Shown here: one piece after another, positions 14,762 to 19,845 of the stretch
How positions within the stretch are numbered: position 1 is the first letter of the stretch
Layout: the number at the start of each line of letters is the position of its first letter
NCBI GenBank assembly: GCA_002877875.1
Contig: PNIE01000019.1
Coordinates: forward strand, 1-19,845
Direction: 5' to 3'
DNA: 19,845 bases
From: Caldimicrobium thiodismutans
GTDB taxonomy: Bacteria; Desulfobacterota; Thermodesulfobacteria; Thermodesulfobacteriales; Thermodesulfobacteriaceae
Program-made: the position numbers and the translations under genes
The notes under the pieces: generated by a model
What the model was told of the DNA's origin: nothing
Database searches by the model: none
What the model saw: the letters and a program-made list of their open reading frames with translations, nothing else

Positions 14762-16061
14762 AAAGAGTTCTTTTATCAATTACTCTTTTTGCCTTTCCTT
14801 CACTCACAGGCAAGGTCCCAGGCTCAACAAGCTCTACTTTGGGTCGTACCTGAATGGCCTGGCGCAGTTTCTCAGTGATCTCCTCCTTAAGCTTTAAAAG
14901 CCTTTCAATTCTCCCATCAAAAAAGTCCCTGTCAAATTCAACCTTAACAACCATTTCATCATAACCTTCAAGGATTATTTGATAATTCTGAGCCACTCCC
15001 TTTATACCCATAAGAACAGCCTCAATCTGTTGCGGAAAAATATTAACACCTCTTACAATAAACATATCATCTGCTCTTCCAAGAATTCTTGCAATTCGAA
15101 TATGAGTTCTTCCGCAGGAACAGGGCTCAAGAATAAAATGAGTTAGATCCCTTGTTCTGTATCTAATTAAAGGCATAGCTTCACGGTTAAGGCTTGTTAG
15201 TACGAGTTCTCCAATCTCTCCTGGTTTTACTGGTTCACCATTCTCTGGGTTTACGATTTCAACTAAAAAGGCATCTTCCCAAATATGTAAGCCCTTTTTA
15301 GCAGGACATTCAAAGCCAACTCCAGGACCTCCCATCTCTGATAAACCATAACAATTAAAAACCTCTATTTTTAACATTTCTTCAATTTTTCTTCTTGTCT
15401 CCTCAGTATACGGCTCAGCTCCTAAATAAGCCCTCTTAAGCTTTAAATCCTTTCCAGGCTTCAACCCTTTTTCCAGAATCACACTCGCCACATAGAGGGC
15501 ATAGGATGGGGTCATATGAATACAGGTGGTTCCAAAGGTTTTCATAAGTTCAATTTGTCTTTCTGTATTTCCGGGGCCAGCAGGGATGACAAGCATTCCA
15601 AGAAGCTCGGCTCCATAGTGCATAACCAGAGCCCCAGTAAAAAGACCATAGGTCATAGAATTCTGAAGGATATCTTTAGAGGTTGCTCCACTCATTACTA
15701 AAGACCGAGCAATGAGCTCTGCCTGAGCCATAACATCTCTTTTGCTAAAGAAAAGAGCCTTGGGTTTACCTGTAGTTCCACTTGAAGTATGAAGCCTAAC
15801 CACCTTTTCCAAAGGTTCAGAAAGAAGCCCAAAGGGGTAATCTACAAAGAGATCCTCTTTAGTAGTAAAAGGAAAATGCCTTATGTCTTCAAGAGTCTTA
15901 AGATCTGAAGGCTTAACCCCAGCCTCTTCAAATTTTTTCCTATAATGAGGAACCTTTTTATAAACCTTGTTAAGAAGCCTTTTTAATCTTTTGAGTTGAA
16001 GCGCCCTAAGCTCTTCCTTAGAAATAAGCTCAATTTTCGGATTGAAGTATCTCTTCTCCAA
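14760..16061 (-). CDS. paaK: Phenylacetate-CoA ligase family enzyme (copy 2)
   Basis: A PaaK-family AMP-forming ligase with P-loop HTSSGTTGKP (91-100), YGLSE, RYRTRD, CSCGRTHIRI and C-terminal SEGKAKRVIDK motifs. The start is uncertain. A TTG at 16061 with GAGGGGG six bases upstream gives exactly 433 residues, the same as the first ligase, and an N-terminus that aligns with it. An ATG at 16100 would give 446 residues but lacks a good ribosome site and overlaps iorB by 71 bases. With the TTG the overlap with iorB is 32 bases. It is the first of two ligases in the operon and probably acts on the same class of arylacetates that IOR forms or consumes as CoA esters. Confidence 0.9.
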   Translation of the reverse strand: MEKRYFNPKIELISKEELRALQLKRLKRLLNKVYKKVPHYRKKFEEAGVKPSDLKTLEDIRHFPFTTKEDLFVDYPFGLLSEPLEKVVRLHTSSGTTGKPKALFFSKRDVMAQAELIARSLVMSGATSKDILQNSMTYGLFTGALVMHYGAELLGMLVIPAGPGNTERQIELMKTFGTTCIHMTPSYALYVASVILEKGLKPGKDLKLKRAYLGAEPYTEETRRKIEEMLKIEVFNCYGLSEMGGPGVGFECPAKKGLHIWEDAFLVEIVNPENGEPVKPGEIGELVLTSLNREAMPLIRYRTRDLTHFILEPCSCGRTHIRIARILGRADDMFIVRGVNIFPQQIEAVLMGIKGVAQNYQIILEGYDEMVVKVEFDRDFFDGRIERLLKLKEEITEKLRQAIQVRPKVELVEPGTLPVSEGKAKRVIDKRTL

Positions 16062-16626
16062 GGCGTACCCCCTCTTCAAAGGCTTTGAGATTAAGCTCAT
16101 GAAATTTCTCAGGCAAAGCCTCTTTTAAAGTTTCTTCCCAGGTTCTCCTCTCAAAGGGAAGAAAGAGAGATAAAACTCCAAGAAGAACGGTATTTTCGAC
16201 CCTTGAACTTCCAAGATCTTTAGCCACCTCTCCTGCTTTAATTTTAATAACTCGATAGCCTTTACTTTTAATCCTTTCGAAAATATCCTCAGGATACTGG
16301 GAAGGTTCAAGTCCAGCAGGGAGAATCCTTTTTTCATTTAAAATCACTGTGCCTTTTTCTTTCATATAATGAAGATATCTTAAGGCCTCAAGCTCTTCCA
16401 AGGCAAGCATTATATCTGCCGTTCCCAAAGGAATGCTAGGAGAATAAACCCTCCTCCCAAAACGGATTTGCCCTATCACTGAACCACCTCTTTGAGCCAT
16501 TCCATGAATTTCGCTTTCCTTTACCTCAAAACCACTCTTAAAAGCACAGAGGGCTATAATTCTACTTGCAAGAACTATTCCCTGCCCACCAGTCCCCGAT
16601 AGCAAAATATTCATAATCTCTTGCAT
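16030..16626 (-). CDS. iorB: Indolepyruvate:ferredoxin oxidoreductase beta subunit
   Basis: A 198-residue gamma-type 2-oxoacid oxidoreductase domain protein, the IorB partner of IorA. The GTGGQG motif at 11-16, the ESEIHGMAQRGGSV stretch (about 38-51) and the DIMLALEELEALRYL segment are characteristic. Length fits IorB (about 200). GGGGGTGAT just upstream supports the ATG at 16626; a second in-frame ATG lies four codons in. It leads the minus-strand operon iorB-ligase-ACT-ligase-ACT, whereas iorA is transcribed toward it from the other side. That it pairs with the iorA at 10976 is inferred from proximity. Confidence 0.93.
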   Translation of the reverse strand: MQEIMNILLSGTGGQGIVLASRIIALCAFKSGFEVKESEIHGMAQRGGSVIGQIRFGRRVYSPSIPLGTADIMLALEELEALRYLHYMKEKGTVILNEKRILPAGLEPSQYPEDIFERIKSKGYRVIKIKAGEVAKDLGSSRVENTVLLGVLSLFLPFERRTWEETLKEALPEKFHELNLKAFEEGVRLGEEILQSEN

Positions 16627-16652
16627 CCATCACCCCCATTAAGCTTTATCAA

Positions 16653-16680
16653 AAATTAACATAGATTTTAATTATCACAA
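16653..16680 (-). promoter_or_regulatory. Possible iorB operon promoter
   Basis: Minus strand: -35 TTGTGA (16680-16675), 16-base spacer, weak -10 TAATTT (16658-16653), giving a leader of about 20 bases. The -35 overlaps one arm of a long inverted repeat. The -10 is poor, so the call is tentative. Confidence 0.3.
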
Positions 16681-16699
16681 GAGAATTTTATAATTAAAA
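16666..16699. repeat. Perfect 10-bp inverted repeat between the iorB and porin promoters
   Basis: TTTTAATTAT (16666-16675) and ATAATTAAAA (16690-16699) are exact reverse complements with a 14-base spacer. The arms abut the porin -35 on one side and overlap the candidate iorB -35 on the other, the usual place for an operator in a divergent region. AT-richness lowers its significance. Confidence 0.5.
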
Positions 16700-16702
16700 C
16701 AC

Positions 16703-16730
16703 TTGCTTTTTTTAAAAAATCTAGTATTAA
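16703..16730 (+). promoter_or_regulatory. Porin gene promoter
   Basis: TTGCTT (16703-16708), 16-base spacer, TATTAA (16725-16730). The start near 16737 gives a leader of about 60 bases ending in AGGAGGG (16786-16792), five bases before the ATG. Confidence 0.45.
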
Positions 16731-16797
16731 AGGCTAAAGAGAAGATTTTTTTCATAGGACATTATCTTAATGATTAAAAATTTGCAGGAGGGTTGCT

Positions 16798-18180
16798 ATG
16801 AAGAAATTTTTTATGTATGGAGTCTCAGGTCTCTTATTTCTTTCCACAACTTCATCCCTTTTAGCCCTTGATCAGCAAATCGGAGCCCAGTTGAGGGTTA
16901 GGTACGAAAATTGGGATAATCTTTTTACCCTCGGGACTAACACACAATCAAATTCTTTTAAAGATAGATCTTTTTTCCGCTTTAGGGTTATGCTCTGGGA
17001 CGATATTAAGTTTAATAATCAAACAAGTCTTCGTATAAGACTTGTTACCGAGCCTAAGTATCAAATGGGACCCTATTACAATGGTTGGAAGGGCGGAGAT
17101 AAACACTTTGATCAAGATGAGGTTGTGATAGATAATCTTTATCTTGACATAAAAAGGCCCTTTGCTCTTCCCTTAGATTTAAGAATCGGAAGGCAAGAAT
17201 TTCTTGGCCCAGACATGTATGGTGAAGGTTTTCTTATTCTTGAGGGAACCCCTGGTGATGGTACGAGAACTTTTTACTTCAACGCTATAAGAGCTAGGCT
17301 TTATCTCTGTGGCCCAAATACCATAGATTTCGTAGTCTTAAAACAAACAGTAAGAGATATCTATCTACCCAACATACATCCAGCTTATGATGATGGTGGT
17401 AAATTATATATAAAACATAAAAAAAGACTTACCTCCACAAATGAATTTGCTTTCTTTACCTATGGAAGATTTAAACCTCATGCTAACCTCGATTTTGAAC
17501 CTTACTACTTTTACAAAAAAGAAGAAAAATATGAAAAGATTCCAGCAAGTTATCTTCACAATGTGGGCTTAAGAGGAGTATACAGGTTCACTAAAGACTT
17601 CAAAGTAAGAGCTGAACTTGTGCACCAATTTGGAGAATACTCTGCCAATGGAACTGACAGAAGAGCCTGGGGAGGATATGCCTTTTTAGAGAAAGCCTTC
17701 CCTAATTGTCCTGCCAAACCAACTCTTGAGCTTGGCTATGTCTATCTCTCAGGAGATGACCCAAATTCCAAAAAAGATGAGGCCTTTAATCCCCTTTTCT
17801 CGAGAAATCCTAATTGGAATGAGTTAATTGCTTATACCTACTTACTTGAAACTATTGATAAAAGCGGACCTATTCCTGGATACTGGACTAATCTTAAAAT
17901 GCCAATGATAAGGGTCAATTTTAGTCCTTTAAAAAATCTAAAGGTCTTATTAAGTTATCAAAAACTTTATGCCGATGAAAAAACCAAAAATAAATTCAGC
18001 TATATGTTCTCAAATCATGGTAAAAATCGAGGCGACCTTTATGTAGGTATAGTCAATTGTAGCTTTACTAAATCTATAGATGGAATGCTACAGTATGAAA
18101 TTTTTGATCCCGATGATTTTTATGCTAAAAATGCCAAAACTGCCCACTTCCTTAGAGCCCAACTTCTGTATAAATTTTAA
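16798..18180 (+). CDS. Outer-membrane porin-like beta-barrel protein (alginate-export-like)
   Basis: A 460-residue exported protein. The N-terminus is a Sec signal peptide: Lys2-Lys3, a hydrophobic core, and a probable cut after Ala23 (LLA|LDQ). The mature part is full of alternating aromatic/polar strands separated by charged turns, and the last residues LLYKF end in Phe, the classic C-terminal barrel signal recognised by the BAM complex. The overall pattern (RVRYENWD near the mature start, RIGRQEF, LELGYVYLSGDD) resembles alginate-export or porin-type channels. Substrate is unknown. It has its own promoter, runs divergently from iorB, and is followed by a GC-rich hairpin. A role in uptake of aryl acids can be imagined from context but not supported. 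Confidence 0.75.
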   Translation: MKKFFMYGVSGLLFLSTTSSLLALDQQIGAQLRVRYENWDNLFTLGTNTQSNSFKDRSFFRFRVMLWDDIKFNNQTSLRIRLVTEPKYQMGPYYNGWKGGDKHFDQDEVVIDNLYLDIKRPFALPLDLRIGRQEFLGPDMYGEGFLILEGTPGDGTRTFYFNAIRARLYLCGPNTIDFVVLKQTVRDIYLPNIHPAYDDGGKLYIKHKKRLTSTNEFAFFTYGRFKPHANLDFEPYYFYKKEEKYEKIPASYLHNVGLRGVYRFTKDFKVRAELVHQFGEYSANGTDRRAWGGYAFLEKAFPNCPAKPTLELGYVYLSGDDPNSKKDEAFNPLFSRNPNWNELIAYTYLLETIDKSGPIPGYWTNLKMPMIRVNFSPLKNLKVLLSYQKLYADEKTKNKFSYMFSNHGKNRGDLYVGIVNCSFTKSIDGMLQYEIFDPDDFYAKNAKTAHFLRAQLLYKF

Positions 18181-18204
18181 ATTTTGATCTATTTTATTTA
18201 AAGA

Positions 18205-18223
18205 GGGGGCACATAAAGCCCCC
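18205..18223 (+). terminator. Probable terminator after the porin gene
   Basis: A 6-bp all-GC stem (GGGGGC / GCCCCC) with a 7-base loop, 24 bases after the porin stop. The following CTATTTCC is only a weak T-tract, but this is the clearest GC hairpin in an otherwise AT-rich gap. The rest of the 248-base gap holds T-rich runs and the cutA promoter. Confidence 0.6.
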
Positions 18224-18349
18224 CTATTTCCTAAGCTACTTCAAAAATTCCAAACAGCTTTCCCATTTTATTTAGCTTTTTAGATGTTTTTTTGTTCGCT
18301 AATTTTTCTATTAGAAAACCTCCGAAAATAAAAATAAAATTTTTAAAGA

Positions 18350-18377
18350 TTGACTCCTACGAACAGAAGATTAAATT
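18350..18377 (+). promoter_or_regulatory. Promoter of cutA-hisF
   Basis: TTGACT (18350-18355, five of six -35 matches), 16-base spacer, TAAATT (18372-18377). The start near 18384 leaves a leader of about 45 bases with AAAGGAGG at 18414-18421. Confidence 0.55.
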
Positions 18378-18428
18378 ATAGGTGGTTTTAGGAATTAATA
18401 TTAAGTTTTATTCAAAGGAGGAAAAGTT

Positions 18429-18749
18429 ATGGAAAAAATTGTCTTTCTTTATGTCACTACTTCTTCTCCTGATGAGGCCGAAAAGATGGCTAAAATTCTT
18501 CTTGAAAGGAGGCTTTGTGCCTGTGTAAATATCTACAGTGGAGTGAAATCACTTTACTGGTGGGAAGGTAAAATCGATTCTTCAAGTGAGGCCATAATGA
18601 TTGTAAAGACCCGAGAATCTCTTATCCCTCAAGTAGAGAAAACTATCAAAGAGCACCACAGTTATACTTGCCCTTGCATAGCTAAAATCCCTGTTGAAAT
18701 AATCTTCAAACCCTTTGAAGAGTGGCTCTTAAAAGAAACTCACTCTTAA
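18429..18749 (+). CDS. cutA: Divalent-ion tolerance protein CutA1
   Basis: A 106-residue CutA1-family protein, a very stable trimer with a ferredoxin-like fold. The signature segment runs from RRLCACVNIYSGVKSLYWWEGKI (residues about 27-49, quoted in part as CACVNI and YWWEGK) and the C-terminal EWLLKET helix is typical. Length matches the family (about 100-110). It was first linked to copper tolerance in E. coli, but its molecular job is unclear and resemblance to PII proteins suggests a signalling role. AAAGGAGG lies seven bases before the ATG. It is the first gene of a two-gene unit with hisF. Confidence 0.94.
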   Translation: MEKIVFLYVTTSSPDEAEKMAKILLERRLCACVNIYSGVKSLYWWEGKIDSSSEAIMIVKTRESLIPQVEKTIKEHHSYTCPCIAKIPVEIIFKPFEEWLLKETHS

Positions 18750-18775
18750 ATGAAAGCCTTGAAAAAGGAGGAGGA

Positions 18776-19555
18776 ATGCTCAGTAAGCGCGTAGTGGTTT
18801 GCCTTGATGTAAAGGATGGAAAAACCACCAAAGGTGTAAAATTTAAGGACAATATCGAGGTGGGAGATCCTGTAGAAATGGCAGAAAAATACTATCTTGA
18901 GGGGGCTGATGAGATTGTTTTTTATGATATAACGGCCAGTGCTGAACATCGTTCAATTATGATTGAGGTAGTTAAAAGGACTGCTGAGAGAATTTTTATA
19001 CCCTTTTCAGTGGGAGGGGGAATTCGCACAGTGGAGGATATGAGAGAGGTTCTGCTTGCTGGGGCAGAAAAAGTCTCAGTTAACACGGCAGCTGTGCTTA
19101 ATCCTAAACTTATCTATGAAGGAGCTAAGGCCTTTGGTTCCCAATGCATTGTTTTAGGAATGGATGTAAAAAGAGTAGAAAGATCTTCTAAAATCCCTTC
19201 GGGATATGAAGTTTGGATAAAGGGAGGAAGACAGCCTATGGGAATTGATGCCCTGTGGTGGGCAAAGGAGGCAGAAAACCTTGGAGCTGGAGAAATTGTC
19301 TTAAACTCCATAGATGCAGATGGCACAAAAGAGGGCTACGAATTAACCATTACTCAGATGATTGCAGAGGCTGTGAAAATTCCAGTGGTTGCCTCTGGAG
19401 GTGCAGGACATCCTGAACATCTTTATGAAGTGCTTACTAAAGCTAAAGCTGATGCTGCCCTCATTGCCTCCATGGTTCACTATGGCTTATATACTATTAA
19501 AGAAATTAAGGAGTATCTTGCTAAAAAAGGCGTTAAGGTTCGTCTAAAATGGTAG
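18776..19555 (+). CDS. hisF: Imidazole glycerol phosphate synthase cyclase subunit HisF
   Basis: A 259-residue (beta/alpha)8-barrel. HisF uses ammonia from HisH to convert PRFAR into imidazole glycerol phosphate and AICAR in histidine synthesis. The two catalytic aspartates sit where expected: Asp11 in CLDVKDG and Asp130 in GMDVKR. Phosphate loops SVGGGIR (78-84) and ASGGAG (206-211) and the NSIDADGTKEGY segment (177-188) are intact. The ATG at 18776 is chosen because AAGGAGG lies just upstream (18765-18771); a longer reading from 18722 would overlap cutA and contain that ribosome site. HisH and the other his genes are not in the window, so the pathway is scattered here. Confidence 0.97.
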   Translation: MLSKRVVVCLDVKDGKTTKGVKFKDNIEVGDPVEMAEKYYLEGADEIVFYDITASAEHRSIMIEVVKRTAERIFIPFSVGGGIRTVEDMREVLLAGAEKVSVNTAAVLNPKLIYEGAKAFGSQCIVLGMDVKRVERSSKIPSGYEVWIKGGRQPMGIDALWWAKEAENLGAGEIVLNSIDADGTKEGYELTITQMIAEAVKIPVVASGGAGHPEHLYEVLTKAKADAALIASMVHYGLYTIKEIKEYLAKKGVKVRLKW

Positions 19556-19678
19556 CCCCTTCACCTCAGAATTGTTTCGCTTCTTCCCTTCACCATTTTT
19601 TTTACCCATAGCAAAAAAGTAAATCTCCTCATCCTCCATTTCAGTAGGTACAATTTTTTCGTATTCTCTATTCCACAT
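19544..19678 (-). CDS. Possible small minus-strand ORF or 3' gene remnant
   Basis: A minus-strand frame from ATG 19678 (44 residues), or from TTG 19708 with AAAGG six bases upstream (54 residues), ends at a TAG overlapping the hisF 3' end by 12 bases. The protein is charged, with an acidic middle (PTEMEDEEIY) and a basic tail (GKKNGEGKKR). An in-frame TAA stands upstream of the TTG. It has protein-like composition but no recognised family, so it may be a short real gene or the surviving end of a decayed one. Confidence 0.3.
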   Translation of the reverse strand: MWNREYEKIVPTEMEDEEIYFFAMGKKNGEGKKRNNSEVKGLPF

Positions 19679-19842
19679 ATATCTTTCAAGACCTTGGAAA
19701 GATTCCAATAAATGCCTTTCTTAAAGAAGGCCTTAATTCTTATAACGACTGGATTAATTCACTGGAAAAGATGCCCAATATCTGCCATGCTAAAACTATT
19801 CTAAATAGCTTTCAAGACGCTTTCTTAAGAGTAAAAAAATAA
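19648..19842 (+). pseudogene. Possible C-terminal remnant of an unidentified gene
   Basis: A plus-strand frame is open from just after a TAG at 19645 to a double stop (TAA TAA, 19840-19845). Its second half reads like a genuine C-terminus (for example FLKEGLNSYNDWINSLEKMP). There is no credible start codon or ribosome site, and it overlaps the opposing minus-strand frame, so at most it is a remnant. The family is not recognised. The 290 bases after hisF otherwise show no promoter or terminator I can support. Confidence 0.3.
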
Positions 19843-19845
19843 TAA

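Noticed and set aside
16061..16100. Longer N-terminus of the second ligase from the ATG at 16100
   Set aside because: It has no good ribosome site, overlaps iorB by 71 bases and adds residues with no counterpart in the paralogue; the TTG at 16061 is preferred, though not proven.

Overview
The window looks like a piece of chromosome from a thermophilic, anaerobic, Gram-negative bacterium. It is AT-rich, its proteins are rich in Lys, Glu, Ile and Leu, and Arg is written mostly as AGA/AGG. BamD, an ExbB/TolQ-type protein and a porin-like barrel show an outer membrane. Menaquinone is made by the futalosine route, and a ferredoxin-linked 2-oxoacid oxidoreductase is present. Together these fit a Thermodesulfobacteria-like lineage (inference; no rRNA or marker search was possible). 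Nearly all the sequence is coding, with many stop/start overlaps. No tRNA, rRNA, CRISPR array or insertion sequence was seen.

Layout. (1) 1-4432, plus strand: the tail of an upstream gene, a WrbA-like flavoprotein, QueH, SecA and a small zinc-ribbon protein overlapping the secA end. (2) 4429-6420, minus strand: trxA-trxB-bamD behind a recognisable promoter. (3) 6577-10794, minus strand: a tight operon read as a MurU/AmgK-like fusion, a small unknown protein, futalosine hydrolase (mqnB), mqnD and an ExbB/TolQ protein with no ExbD/TolR partner. (4) 10976-12526, plus strand: iorA. (5) 12523-16626, minus strand: iorB followed by two phenylacetate-CoA ligase/ACT-protein pairs. (6) 16798-19555, plus strand: a porin-like barrel, cutA and hisF. 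(7) 19556-19845: a short stretch with opposing ORF fragments.

The most interesting part is 10976-16626. The two subunits of an arylpyruvate:ferredoxin oxidoreductase lie in convergent units whose stop codons overlap. The alpha subunit ends before the usual C-terminal ferredoxin domain. The beta subunit leads an operon with a duplicated ligase + double-ACT module. A reasonable reading is a system interconverting aromatic amino acids, arylpyruvates, arylacetyl-CoAs and arylacetates, either for degradation or for reductive salvage of arylacetates, with ACT proteins as candidate amino-acid sensors. Other points of note are the sugar kinase/nucleotidyltransferase fusion, a 17-bp tandem duplication that probably broke an ATGA overlap between wrbA and queH, two convergent gene pairs that share stop-codon bases, and inverted repeats in the intergenic regions upstream of iorA and iorB.
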